A stretch of DNA of 64,000 bases from Promerops cafer (Eukaryota > Chordata > Aves > Passeriformes > Nectariniidae): contig VZSE01006228.1 of the NCBI GenBank assembly GCA_013398275.1, positions 372,001 to 436,000 of the forward strand, written 5' to 3'. Below the pieces are notes generated by a model. That model had not been told where the DNA came from. It searched no databases and was given only the letters and a program-made list of their open reading frames with translations. Shown in pieces: positions 1 through 14,800 of this stretch; the stretch's first letter is position 1; the number at the start of each line of letters is the position of its first letter. Made by a program: the position numbers and the translations under genes.

Positions 1-47
1 GCGTCCATGAGTTCCATTGTTTGGGGCTGGTTTCAAACCAAGCAAAT
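1..47 (-). CDS. ENPP1: ENPP1 exon 18, cut by the window edge
   Basis: Residues 557-572. DLLGLKPAPNNGTHGR; N567-G-T matches human N585. The exon continues beyond base 1, so its donor and the remaining exons are not visible. Human has Ser at the position read as Arg at the very edge. Confidence 0.95.
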
Positions 48-2826
48 CTATGAAAGAATTCAAGTGATATTAACAGGAGGAGAAAGATTGTAATACACAG
101 CTGATTGTATTGTGCTTACAAGTATGGATGAGTCAAAGCTTCACTGCTTCCTGCTCATAACACCCAAAAAGGAAAGCAATGTAACCTCTTTAAAAGGGAC
201 CACACATGTTCTTAGCTAGGGTTCAGTATGGTACTAGCCTTCTTGTACGGCTGAGCAAGTCACTTGAATACAGCAACCAATCTCAAGCATTTGCAGTACT
301 CTTAAGTATTTTCTGGATCAAACTCTTTGGTAATACTTTTCTTCTCACAGAAGCAGTATAGGTTCTAACAAGAGAGGGAAGTAGGCAGGAAATAATGGAA
401 AAAAGGTGAGGACCTCAAGGGGAATAAATGAGCAGAAAGTGATAGTAGATCTAGTGACAGACTTTTGGAGAAACCATGAAATACAGAATGAAGAAGAAAC
501 ACAGGAATAAGGAGTCACAGTAACATTGTGTTTGAAAGAAGGGCGAAAGGAGGCTTCCCTTCATGATGGTAGAGAGATCGGGAAGTAGCCATTTTTAGTA
601 GTGGTGAGTCAAAGCACCAGCTCTGGAAAAACCAGAGGAATACACAGGGTGACCAGCGGAAAAGAGATATACAAGGTAGCCTGACCAGTAGATCCTAAAC
701 TGCTGTTAGTAGTTTAGAGATGGCCCTTTCTCAGAAAAACAAACAGCTGATTTGTGAAAATCAGCAGCAACTCTTAAGGACGAATTTCTGAGGACACTTA
801 ACAATCTGTTATTAGAATATTTAAAATGCCCAAAAGATATTATATTTTACTGAACAAAACTGACCCCCATCCATTGTACTTACCACACATTAAATTATAT
901 ACTTCAATGTTTTCGAATGGATCAACTTGAGTACCAAACTTGAATCCTGGTCCAAAACCAATAAAGATAGCCTAGGATTTACAGAGAAAAGTATAGTGGA
1001 ATTCTGTTTAACACAAGTTGAAATGAAAATTATCTTCATACTCAGAGGGCACTTTCTTCCAAGAACTTAATCTTTACTTTACCAACACAGTATGTATCAA
1101 GTCAAAAGCATGTGTTTTTTTAAAAAAAAAACCTAGATGTATAAGAATAATTTTTAAAAGCAGTACAAGAGTATTAGGAAACCCAATTCTGTCTCATTGT
1201 TGCCTTTAGCCATTTATGATGTCCCTTGCTCTTCTCTGCTTTTGAAGAAATTAAAAGGATTTTCTTAAATGCTTTAAAAGATTTAATGAAAATGTTGATC
1301 CAAAGTAACCATCACATATCACATCCTGTAAACAATTTGGAAGCTTTTAACTTGGGGCTATAAAAACATCTGTTGGTAGCAATGCTTTAAGTGGTTTAAG
1401 CAATGGTAGGATCGTAGGCTTCCATGCCTGGTTTGCAGCTGTTTTTTCTTCTTGCACCACTTCCCGAGCTGTACTGGACCTGATCCAGGAATGCTGTCAG
1501 CTCAGAAACCTTTCCTCTTTTTTTCCTGCTGGCTCTTTTCCTTCTGGTTCAATTCCCCAACCTACTTGACACTGCAGCCACACAAATGTTACACCAGCAT
1601 ACTGCAGGGTTTGCTGCATGAACAAAGAGGCAAGGGCAACACATGCTTAAGCTCAACTGCTGCCAAAAACATTGTTTTAAAACTTATCCTCAGTTATTCA
1701 GCTGATTTTTAATGAAGAGAAAGAGATTGCACACATCTGTGGTATCAAGATACTGAATGAGTGATGGATGTTTTACACTGTATAGCACATCCCTGGGTAA
1801 GATCTCTATGCTCTTTGCAAACAATAAAATTGTCTCAGATTTCATAGCTGTGTGGCAAAAACAGAGGCTAAAACTCAACTCTTAACTCCTTTTTTTGAGA
1901 TTAAAGCATAACACGGGGCATTATTTTGCAACTGTTGATACTAGAATCTGCAGGCTAATAATGTACTCAACCAGCCTAATTTGAACTAGATGAGGCAGGG
2001 ACACACTACGTCCTTTCTGTTGTTTTTGTTAATTACAGAGTATGAAATGCTGTTATGCTCCTATAATGTTAGCCACATAAAGGATAAATTATATCTGTTT
2101 TAAGACTTGTTAGGGGTGCTATGAACTGACAATCCCAAGTGTGGCGAAAAAGTTTGAATAGAGTCAATATACTGAAAAAAATTTACACAGTCAAACTGCA
2201 GCAGAGAGAGATGGAATACATTTGGCATCATGTAGCTTGCTGATTGCAACCCATTACTAGAAAAACTATCAACAGATTTTCCCTTGTCAAATCAGGGAAG
2301 AAGTATAAGCCTGGAAGGGTAAACTGATACAAGATTAAGACTTTTTAAAAAACAGTTTGATGCCAACACTATATAATTCTACAACACATGAAAAAAAAAA
2401 AGGCTTTTAAGAGAGAAAATTACTGAAAACAAGTTTCATGAGAAGACCTACAAAGTAACACACAGATTTCTCTTTATAAGTGTGTTTACACATATTCACT
2501 GTAATAGTTCCAAGTACCTCACAATGGTTTGTGGGTTTTAATCCTGAAAACAGCTTTTTGAAATCAAGAATATTGGCTTTCATTTTATTGATAGCAGAAA
2601 CTAAGGCAGAGAATAGGTTAAGTGACGTCCCCAAATTAGACGAAACTGAGGATCTGATTTCATGTTTCCCTATGATCTCTTCCCATTTCTCATTAAAGAG
2701 AAGAAGTTCAAGACTCTCCTTATTTGTGTGGGTTATCCAGCACATCACATCAGTCCTATAAATGTTTGATTTCTTTAACTGCAGATGGAATAACATCACA
2801 GATCTTAAAAAAAAAAAAAAAAAAAA

Positions 2827-2862
<36 letters not shown>

Positions 2863-5800
2863 AAACAAACAAAAAGCTCAACACCCAGTAAACACAGCAT
2901 TTGGAAATAGAAGGAACTAAAAATAAGAGCTAACATAAGCTTAAATCTCACCTGCATACTGGGGAAGCGATTGTCTGAGCCATGGAATCCACCTTTGCAG
3001 CTTTTAATCTCAAGTGGTTTTCTATTAAAAATACACAGTTTATATAACTCACAAATCACATCGGCATAAAGTACATTCAGTGATGACGTATTTACTTCTC
3101 TGTTTAAAGATACTTAGAGGATTGTCCATAGGGAATGAGAAGCCTTTAGTGCTTGGGAAGAGAATGCCTTTAAAATGAGTATGATAATTTTCTCCACAAA
3201 TGTTATCCCTTTGGAATTTTCATGTGTCCATCAGAGTCATTTAAAGTCAAAGCACATGACATATGAAAAAAAAATTCATTTCAGGATAACAGATTTTCAG
3301 TTCACTGTCACAACTTTACAGTACTTTATGTAAGTATATTCTCAATATTTTTATAATAAAAACACTAATCTAATTTAGACCATTCAGACGGGAACCTTAC
3401 AGTCTGATAAAAACAAACATCCAACCTGTGCAAAGTCCATACACACTATGTAAACACACAGTTCTATTAACCCAAACCTGATTTGCGCAACTTGCACATG
3501 TCTAGAGTGTGCACAACACACAACAGGACTTACTGTAAAACTCTTTCATGATGAAAGCCCTGAAGTATCACAGAGGTGCTCAATATTAACACCATTACAA
3601 GAGACACCGCTGTTCTGGGACTTGTAAATTCTTTCATCAAAACACAGAAGGTAATTAACTACCATGGACTCAGTAGGGTCAGAAATTAACCTAGAAATTA
3701 TTAACATGCTCTGCTTTCATGGACTTACTTTGGAATATTCCTACAGCATGGCAAGATGTGCTCAAGCATCTGAGAGCAAAGACCTTAGTTTCTAACCTGC
3801 CACTACCTCCATACCCAGCAGGGAGATTATCAATAGCTGCCAGTTTAGAATTAAGCCGCCCCAGGCCAGAAAAACCTGCAGAAAAAAGTATGCACGGTTC
3901 CTTTGTAATGTCCCTTTGCCATGACAAACAAGAATATCACACACTAACAGCTATCACTGAACTCCAAGCACCTGGAAGAGAAAACAGTAAATTATTTGTT
4001 GTACAGTCGTGTACTGAGAACAGTAACTCACCGAGCAAGCTGCCACTGGGAGTCTAAGTAAAAGTGCAGCGGTTCGATCCGGTCGTTATAGGAATAATGG
4101 AAACGCTTGGGTAGCAGCTGTTTCATATAAGCTTTGAAAGGCTGGTTTGGTTTTATGCACTGAAATGTTGAAATTAAAACATAAGGAAATTTTGGTGAAA
4201 CGTGTATTTTATGTTCTTACAAAGTACATCAATTGCAAAGGGCCTGCAGTAACTTCCACTAAGAACAATGTAACTCCACCAGGTTTGGAGTCATAAGATC
4301 TGAGACATATGAATGAATACTTAAATCACAAATACTGAGTGGTTTTGGATTCAGTAGTTATTAAAAGATATTTAATATTGCATTATGGACAAAACTTGCT
4401 TTTTTTTTTCCTTACAGCCTAGAATTGTACAGAACCAAATGGTACTGCATAGAATTAATAAAGAATTACACTAAGACATGAACATCATGATACTTTCACA
4501 AGTAATAAGACACTGTTCAGTGCAAAAAGTCTACAGCTCCATAATAGAGAAGGTAAGAGACATTTAAGGTTTTTAAGCTGATCACTCAGGGACAAAAAAA
4601 CTTTTTTACAAACCAAGATCCATTAATGATTTTAAAAAGAAAAAAGATACCCACAAAACAAAATCTCTGCTATAATATTGGAATTTTTGAAAACTGAAGT
4701 AATGAAACATTGTCATCACCAACACCAGTGTCTTCACAAATGAGAGGCAAACAGATTATAGTGCAGGGATGAGAACAGAAACCAGGGACAGAGCAAAAAA
4801 GCAAATTCATTAAACTGCAATTGACAATCCTCTCCCCACCCCCCAAAAAAAACCAATTTAATATCCTCTCTCAAAGCTTTTTATCAAAAACGTGTAAGCA
4901 AGAAAATCCTGTGTGTGTCCTGGCAATAGAGCTGAGCTTTATATTGACCTCAGCTAGTATGGTCCAGATACACAAGTTCTCCACTTGGAAGAGCAACACA
5001 ATACAGTGAACACAAAGCCTTAGTTAATGCACAACCCGACAGCCATATGTCACCTTATTCAATTTTCAACTTCCCCTGTGTGGAACTACTTTTGTTGTTG
5101 CTTTTGTTGTTGTTGTTAACCAAAGGTCACACACAGAATCAATTAGGTTGGAAAAGACCTCTGAGATCTACAGAGTACAGCTGTACTGCTATGACTGAAC
5201 ACCACATTGTCAACTAGAAAAAATTCTTCCAGATGTCCAAGCTAAGCCTCCCCTGGTGCAGTATAAGATTATGTCCCCTCACCCTGTCACTGAACTAAAG
5301 TACAGATAGTATGTAAGTTGCCCAGCAAACAGCTATTGCTATAAAATACCTGTAAATGTCAGCAGAAATTAAGCTAGAGCAACAGATAAGACAACACTTA
5401 CCGTGAGGTTTCTGACAATGCCTTCATAATTAACTGGAAGAATCATATGTAAGTATTAGTCACCTAAGTTAAAAAAGATCAGATGTAAAATGAAAACATT
5501 CCCATCACGTAATACAAATGATAAGTTTCAATAAATTTCTGGACGTAAGAAATTATTTTTCCAGATTGAAAACCATACAGAGCAAGATAATCCCTAAACT
5601 GTCAAGCTATTGCTTTTATAAAATTTTAGTTCAGCCTCTCTTCCCCTTGATTACTTATTTACAGCTTTAAACTATATTAGTTAAACTTTAGTTAGTTTTA
5701 TTAGTTAAAAGTTAACTATACTTACATTTAAACTATATTAGCCACAGTTAGAAAAATAATCCAAGAAGTAAATTTTCAGAAAAGAAGCAACTAAATGCTG

Positions 5801-8800
5801 TGTTAATCAAGGCGAATTTTTCTTCCCTAATAAGCTTATAAAGAAAAAGACAAATGCAACTACTAGGACAGCAGTTTTGTTTAGCACATATCCTCAGAAA
5901 GAAAGAAAGCCAAGCACCAGCTGGCTAAGTTTCAGATGTTAGGCTCACAGCAAAAGGGACCATAACATCATGTAGTTTGACATTTTGTGTAACACAGACC
6001 CACTACGTTTCACAGTTACCCTGTCCTGACTCTGACATCCAATACTTGACTCAAGTACCTAAAGGATTACCCTGGCAAGTGAACCATTCATAATTCCTGC
6101 ACAGATACATATTCCGTGCTACAAAGACAGCTATGCTGCTTCACTGTAACAGTGCACACATCAAAAGGAGGAGATGCGCTACTTCCCCTCTTCCTGAACT
6201 TCTCCAGGGAGAACCTGAAACGGCATTTGACTCCCATGCTCTCCAAGTAAACATTTAAAACAGTTTAGAATAGCATCAAGCAGTGAAATAAACAGGACTT
6301 AAAGTCACTGGGGTTGAGGTCTACAAGTTTTAAAGGGCACAGAGAATCTTGACAGAAAAAAAACCCAACCCACCCAGAAAATACATGAAGAACAAACATG
6401 AAGAAAGCTCCTGCACTCAACATTTGAAAATACCAAAAATTGCAGGGATTAAATGTTTGCCTAAAATAAGACTGCTTAACAAATCAGAGCTTAAAATTTG
6501 TAAGTATTCATTGATTTTTACTCAGTTTTATTACTTCTGTTTACTTGCAGTTTACTCAATTACTGTCAGGCCATTAGGCCATTTTTTTAATAACTAGGAA
6601 ACATAATACTCAGAATAATATATAAATGATGGTAACAATTTAACATTTCTCTACGACAGAAATATTGCAAATTTATACAAAACTTAATAAATTAGGAAAT
6701 GAGGTGAGACATGAAGGGAGGACTTTTGGGCTGTCTTGTGCACGGGTGATCTTATTCGAAGGAAAGCCATTCACAGGGCAGGAGGCATTTGCAGTTGGTA
6801 ACTCTGAGGCAGCCCATAAAATGTTTTTGTGTGGGATTCAAATATACTTTCAGACTTGGAAAGTCGAATGGTCTTTAAAAACACATGTGCACACACTGCT
6901 CAGTATTTCCTCTTCATCACTGTCCAAGTTGTCCCTAGTTGGCATTCAGTCAAGTTTACTAATGGAATATGTGGATCCCAAGTTTGTATTTGTAAAGTAC
7001 AAAAACATATAACCAAATAACAAAAGTTAGTTTAGCAACTACATACAAGAGAAATACTCATCTGGAACATTATTAGGTCTTAGGCGAGCTGCAGGACCGG
7101 GTACAACTATGAAATCCTGAACATTGTCCAGATAGCTGTTCAGATACGCTGTTTTTCTGCAGCTCCCTACTTCCATCCCTGTAAAAGGAAATACATTTTC
7201 TTTTAAAATGTGAATATCAGTGTAGAGTCACCTTGCTAAGGAGACATATAACTTTAGTTGTACAAGTCAGAAATGTAATTTCTCTGGTCTTTTTGATAGC
7301 AATCCCAAAGCATCTGACCCAAGAAGACCACAATAGTCATGTATAGGAGACAAAAAGCCAAGTACAGATAAACACTATCAGCCATTTCCTCAGCTGAGAA
7401 AGACTCTCCAATTTAATAAATAGACTAACTTTCTTCTCTAAAGGGAAAAGAACTCTTATGAGACTAAGAGCAGTAGTAACGGTCAGACCAAATATTAATT
7501 TAGCCCAGAATCCTACCTAATAATGTTCAGTACGTATCTAAGGAAACACTCTATAAGCACAGAATTATTGACTGGTCTTTCTCCCAGCGCTCTTTATCAG
7601 TTTTCAGAAGCCAAAGGTGCTTCGAGTTCCTTATTGCATTTGAACTCTTATTTTAAGTAATAATTCCTAGCAGGTTTACCCTCCATTAATGTCATAATTT
7701 TTATAAGTCTGTACAGATATTTTGCTTGCATCATTCCCTGTGGCAATGAGTTTTGCAAGCCAATTTTGTGCTGCATGAAAGTGTGATTATAGTTCATTTG
7801 CCAAGAAAAGAAGTAGAAAAATATAGTTAAATACATAACTTACAGAAATAATTCCAGATATACAGAAAAGCTAGAAAAATAAATCAAAGTTTCATATGCA
7901 CAGCCTTCTAATAACATATAAGGGAACTGTTAACAGAAAGGAAGCTACGGCTTGTATTTTCAGTTCCTCAGCAGTTTGTAAACTGTTGCTGTGCAGTGTA
8001 GTTAAAAGACAGAAGAAAATTAAATCTATTTCTTTACAGTTCACATTTTTTATTCTATTTCTTTTATCATCTCGTAATGGTCACAAAAGGAATTAGAAAT
8101 AAAATATGAAAATTATTTAATTCCTCCCTATGTTCTCCACTTCTTTATCCCCTCATAAAACAGTCTGACTCTATCTCACACTGATTATCTTTCATATCAT
8201 CTTGATAATATAAAACATATTTTATAGATATTACTTTCTTTGTTAACCTTGCCAGAAACATACAAGTATAAATTCAGAATATTGCTTTATAAAGACAGTT
8301 CTTCAAAGTTCCGATATATTTTAAAAAATCAAATTTACCATGATCTGATATAAAAATAATATTCAGGCATTTATGCAAGTTCATTTGCTTTAGACCATCC
8401 ATCAGCATCCCTACTATTTTGTCCACTCTCTGTAATGCCATAATGACCTGCAGGACAAAAACAGGAATGCAAAGTAAGTGTTATCAAAATACTGTTAAAT
8501 ATGTCTAAACAAAAATGAGAGCCCATAGACTGCATATCACCTGCACTGTTTAGAGTTACCTCCACCTACAGAACACTGGCTATATCTACACTATACAAGC
8601 CCTAGCCCAATTTTTTTTCTGCATACTGCACCATGACACAGCTACACATTTTTATGTGTTATTTCAGTTGCAGATGCTTAAAAAAAACCCAAAAAAAAAC
8701 CAAAACAAAAGCATCAAACAAAAAAACACCTCACAGATTGTAACCAGTGAGGGTGGTTTTACAGTATGAAATTGAGGATGCTTGTTGCATTGAGCTTGGG

Positions 8801-11800
8801 CTCAACCAAGGACAGCAGGGGATGACAAAGGATGCAGATACTGATGTGCTGGATAGAACAGAGGAAGCCAAGCCTGCAATACCCTTCCTCAAAATGCCTG
8901 TTGGGAATTGGAGCAAACTGTCCTTGAAACTGTGCTCTGAGACTAATACCCAGTCAAACTACTTTAAAGAAACTGAAAAAAAGAAACAATGAACTACCAG
9001 TCTAGCACTGCTTGTGATCAGGGGTCTGGTGCCCAAGCTCACTTGCAGAGTTACAGCACTGGAGCTACTTCTGAATACTTGCTAAGTTTAAAAAAACCCT
9101 GTATTTTCCAATGAAGTAATTCTGTCATCTCACTGAACTACTAGTAGAGGCTGGCTTGATTTGTATCAACAAGGAAGAGATGCTCCTACAGAGACTATAT
9201 GCAAATCCTCAGGGTCTTTCCAGAGCATTCCTGACATACAGAACTTTAGATCCACTTACTAAACAAAGAAAAAAATAGCAAATTTAATCATGTTCTCTAT
9301 ACCACAGTTCCAATTATGTCTGCTACTTCCTTACACAAATAGCAACTACTCACAGCTCAAGAGGAATTGGCAAGAGCTTTGTTACTCTTGTCAGCACTGA
9401 AGCTAAATACCTACTTATGATGTCTAAACTCCCTGACTGTTTAAGATGGGAGAATTTTACAAAGGTCCTGAATTTCCAAGAACTTTTTCCTTTGCATTTT
9501 TCACTTTGGTTTTTTAAAATGTAAAGCTATTCAGTACTTTTTAAGGCAGTAGCAGTCCCAAAGACTTCTTACTTATATAATAAATCACAGACTGTGATGG
9601 GGCCAATGTTCCTTTTATCTGTCTCTTTCTGAGAAGGCATAAATTATAACTGCAGGGAGATAAAGCCAAAATCCACCTAACCTTAGCTCAGAGACTGGGG
9701 GGAAATGAATGACAATTGTAACATGAATCCTTAACCACCACAACTTGGACATTGTTATGCAAACCTCTGTTCTTGCAAAATTGAAATTATACAAATTTTC
9801 TGTCCCCATTCCCCTCCCCTGCCAAAAATCAACATGAACCATTAGTAGGAGCAGATAAAAGAACTTACAAGACATACAAAACATGCATTGGTAATTTAAA
9901 AGTTATTGAAATAAAGAAAATAAAAATTAGGGTTACTAAATAGGCAGTCTATTACAGGCTTTACATCAATGTTAATCATGGACGGACTGTCTATTCACAA
10001 TTTTTTTCCTAAAAAGCATACTTCACACGATCTCAGTTAACCTAACATGAATTATGGAAGTTATAGAGTCAGAGCAAAGCTTCAAATTAAAGAAAAAATA
10101 AAAAGAAAATTAAGAAACTACAGAACTACTTACTCCGCTGCTTACTGGTCCAAACTTATGGCCCGAAGAATCTGGTTCTTCTAAATACAGAGTGTAAAAG
10201 TGTGGTCTATATCAAACAGTACCAAAAATGTAATATTTTACATACATGTTGAGACAGTTTGAAGAGATTATATTTCAACAATGGAAATCAAATATTGGAA
10301 ACAACGCTGTCTTTCAGAGGAAAAACACATTAATTTAAAAAGTTTTCAGTCATAGAAACAGGTTTGCACTAAATAATATATTAATGCTGTTAGAATAAAG
10401 CATAAGATATTGTTGAAAACAGAAATTGTGTTTACGAAGTAATTCATTGCAATACCACTCAAAAAGGAACTCACACCCATAAATGTATACCTACCTTTCA
10501 TCTTCAGGTAGCTGCAGCCAGCGAAGGACAGTCACCACTCTTTCTTCAAAGGGGATTGAGCTGCATCGAAATAATACAGTATCAACCAACCATGTATTTC
10601 CAAGAGCTCAATCTTTTAGCCATACATTACCAAAAAAAAATCACTGTGCTTTAGCAGAAAAAAAAATCATTACAGGCTTTTTAGCAGGATACAAATATGT
10701 CTATGCTAATTGCGTGTGACTCTTCAGGAGTTTATGCCCTGATCGAAATCTCCCCTGAATATCGTTCCCAGTATGATTAGAATAATGCTCCCAGTAGTGC
10801 TTATGCTTATTATACAAAGCAAGTAGCTAGGCTCAAGGTGCAAAGTCACAATGCAGGCTTTTACTCCTATATTATGTTTGGAAAAAGTCTTGGTTTAGGA
10901 GTGTGGTTGGGTATTTTAAATTTAAATTGGTTGAATAAAAGTTCCATACTATGTTACAAAGTAGATCTTTGCATCAATTACTGAAGTAGACCAACAATAA
11001 GCACCTTGACCTTTAACAACATGAGGTAAGTATTTGATGTTTAACACAAGTTCAAGTAACAGTGCATTATCAGTTCCTAGGGAAGAAAATATAGGTAGCA
11101 AAACAAGAATGAAAAATTCCATCCTGTATGAAGGCTGTAAGAAGAGAAAATAATCCTAAGATAGAAATGAGAAGCCTGATTTCTTGGGCAAGATTTAGGA
11201 TTATTAAATAAATGGAGATAAACATTTTCATTAAGCAGAAAACATTTAATTGCAGTGAAGAGCAATCACTGACTAAAATATGAGTGCCTTCATATTTTCA
11301 AAGTCTGCAATGAAAATAATTTTAAATTGGAACAGCTTACCACAGTTGACAGTAAAACTTTAGTTTTCATGGACAATATCAAAGCCTGATCCATTCACTA
11401 CATGCGAAGTTTGAAATATTCTACACCAGCCACAAAAGATTTTTATAAATAGAAAGAGTAAAAGCACTAGAGCTTCAAGGCTGATTATGCTTAAAGCTGA
11501 TTTTTACACATCTTACCATTAAAACTTTTCTTGAGGAATGAAAAAGTAATTAAACAAAGGCTCTACATTATACTGAAACAAAGTTAATTGGATCCTAGCC
11601 TTTTTTCTCCATTGTACAAAATTATTTAGAGAAGTAGGGAAAAAAAAATTATGCTTTCTCTGGCATCTGTCCCACTGCAACCGTTAAAGTCAAATATTCC
11701 TCCACAACAAAAGCGTTTACATACCCATTGTATATTTCATACAGGTTTGGAAAGGTTCCATTCACTGCCACGTCAGACCCAGGCCAGAAGAACGTCCCTG

Positions 11801-14800
11801 CTTTCAGCCCTTGGTACATGGCTGTGAGCCAAATCTGCCAGAGAACATTTGCCATCGTTAGCGCCCGTCACCGAATCAGCTGAGGGACTGCCAGGCCCAC
11901 GGCCACCCTCACCAGCTCTGCACCTTCAGCAAGATCAGAACTAATAGTTTCACGGAGCACTCCAGTCAATCTCGCCTGTCATTGCTGCCTGCAGCCCCGA
12001 TACACCTCATAGGCTGATTCCTTGGGGCAAACACTCGCATCCCTGCTCTGCAATGCCACGGAGAGCCAGGACAGAGCTGGGAACCATTAGCAGAAATGCA
12101 ATGGTAGAACCATGGCTGAACACTAGGAAGGGGAAATGTCTCAAAAACAGTGACACAAGAAGGGGTGGGAATATTCCAATGACCTATGTCCCACACACTC
12201 TTGACATATGGGAACAGCATTTCGGTCAGTTCTTTTGATTTAATGGTGCTCTCATGGTTTACAGATTTATGCCTTCTGCATGTTTCCTGCCTAACTCATA
12301 CATCAGTCTATTCTCAGTGGCCTGCAAGTTCTACACCTGTGTGTTCTTTCCTCAAGGAAAAAAAAACAACCAAACAAAATAAAACAAACAAAGAACAACA
12401 AAAAAAAACCCCAGTCTTCCCCACATACTAAATAGTTACATCTGGTCCCTTGCTATTATTCAGGCTAGAGCTCACTCAAACTTTTCCATGCCACTTTATT
12501 TTCATGGCAATCTCATCAGTTTTGCCATAGGTATATGATTGAGCTGAGACAATTTCATTTAAAACCACACATTTAGACTTAAAAGTAATTTAAACAGAGC
12601 ATAAACCTTTATTAGTGCGTCTTATTACCCAAACTTACTGGTCTGTTGATTTCCTCACAGAAGTTAACTGCAAGCCCACTCATGTTAAAAACAGACCAAA
12701 ATCTGGTAGCTATATTAGCTATTTTAAGCCAGCAGTCTCCTTAGGGAAAATTCCATTCAAGTTCAACAAAACCTGTTGCATTTAGTTTCATTTGTTATTT
12801 TGCAGCTCTAGTACCGCAATTCCTAGTGGTGCTGAGTAATGCTTCTTGGCTGACTTAGAATTACCCTCTGTACTCTTTCAACATCACTATGCATCCAAGC
12901 GATATTAAGTAACATAACAGGGTGATGTACATTCTCAGAAGGGTATTAATACTTACAGGCTGGCCTTGGTACCACTGTGGATTAAACTTCTCCTCACTTT
13001 TAAGGGTGAAGGATGCATTTCTTTTGGGGTCATACATCTTGTTATCAATAATACCATGAGATTCAGGATACAGCCCCTGTAATTGAGAGTATGCCTTGTT
13101 GCAATGCTCTAAAGAAAAAGAACCTTCCAGCTACTCAAACATGTCCTTTAGATATATAAATACATCCATTGAATAGTCACTCTGCTGGTGACTTCTACTC
13201 CACCAGTAGCTCAGGACCCAAATTTAGCAGCATCATCTCTCATTGCTTCCAAGCCTTACCTTCCAACCCTTATTTGCTGCTCAGTGAGATTTTAAAAAAA
13301 TGAGGCACTGTCCTTTGGGATCAAACTGAAAGACACAGTTTGAGTTCACACATTTGTTGTATCTTTAGTACCAAAGATAAAGTAATTACCTACACTAGAC
13401 CTCCATCACATGAGCAAAAGCTCTACCTCTAGAAAACCATTACATGAGCAGTCAAAGAAATGCAGGCACCAGGTCTTGGGTAGTTTCAGCAGACTTTGCA
13501 CTCTGTCTTTAAGCAGACTAGATCCTTTGTACATTTATAAGGGATAAAACACAACCCCCATTAGGACCTTGCTACTTTTCACAAGAATGAGGAGTTGACA
13601 TAAAGCTCTGTACTGTACACCTCACATGGCTGCTGGGTGTGATTAATGCCTCTTAGTTGCACATTCAGTCATGGAGATTTGTGAGGATTAAGCACCGTAT
13701 TCCTGAACTTGGGCTCCCACCAAAGGTCTTGACAAACCGGGAAGGTAAGAAAATGCAGATCCTAGTATTTGATTGAATTTTAGTTGTGGCATGATGAAAT
13801 TAAAAAGGATGTCCTGGATTCCAACCCTTCGTATTGAAAACCTCCATTTTTCTTTTTCCTCCTATAAGCAAGAGGTGTCAAATTTACAAGATCAGCTTTG
13901 TGACATTTCTATGCAGGCTTAGGTACAGTCCACCACACAGAGCCAATATCAGCATGATGCTCACATCTTTGCTCTCATTTCACACCCTTCTTTTCACCAT
14001 GCCAGTCTACCTTAATGAAGTGGAATAATGTTGGCAACTTAAAGCAGTCAGGCTGCTCCCACTCCAAGAGAGGAAACTGCAATTTAGTGGAAATATTTAC
14101 ACAAATGAGGAGTTGTAAAGTGATGTGAACTTTTGGCTATATGGGATTTTTCATAGCTACTCTTGGAAGGACTGGATTTACTTAAATTAGATCTGGCCAC
14201 TTAGTTGTAGTGTTATATAATAGCTGATAACCTAAATTACATAAATACAATATATAATTTTTTCTATTCTGAAGGAAAGTCAAATTATTTTAATAATGCA
14301 TCAAAATACACTATTCCTTTGGAGAAAACTTGATAACGAAGAGCAGTGGAAGCATATAATATACAAGAATTCTTACTGTGACAATGGAGTAATGGTTGGG
14401 AAAGGTTTTTGAAGGATACACTGGTCTCATACTGGAAGTGTACGTTCCACATTTCTCTAGAGGAAGTAACAAAGAAAGTCAGTAAAATTACTGAAATAAA
14501 AATCTTGCAAGTTTCTAAAAGCCAGAATACATTCCCAGAAAGTTATCACTCTTCAAAATTGTCGACTTTATATTTAAGTTTTCTTCCCTTATTCATTTAA
14601 AAGCTGACTAAAAGCCTATTAAAACAAATTTTATATATGCCTAATGGCTGACTGCAATGTTCACATGAGCAAAACCTACAGCCTTTGTGAAAAGCAGGCA
14701 CAGATAAGAATGAAAAATGAAAGAAATCACACCCTCCAAAGTTGCCCTGGTATGCAGTAAGTGCAGTTTGCAGCTTGAGACCAACCAGACACTTAACCCT

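Larger units (their letters stand above)
4160..7046 (-). other. ENPP1: ENPP1 introns 14 and 13 (around exon 14)
   Basis: Besides exon 14 these hold a CR1 remnant at 5134-5290, a short (GTT)n run at 5091-5118, and an AT-rich patch (about 5660-5760) in which AAACTATATTAG and TTAGTTAAA-like words recur. No other structure seen. Confidence 0.85.
7179..14376 (-). other. ENPP1: ENPP1 introns 12 to 7
   Basis: Six introns separated by exons 8-12. They contain only small A-rich patches (8680-8726 and 12358-12412) and otherwise unique AT-rich DNA. I found no transposon, RNA gene or extra exon. Confidence 0.85.

Noticed and set aside
2407..3059. Open frames with long Phe runs
   Set aside because: Produced by translation of the poly-A/T tract. 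Only the 70-nt ENPP1 exon 16 inside is real.
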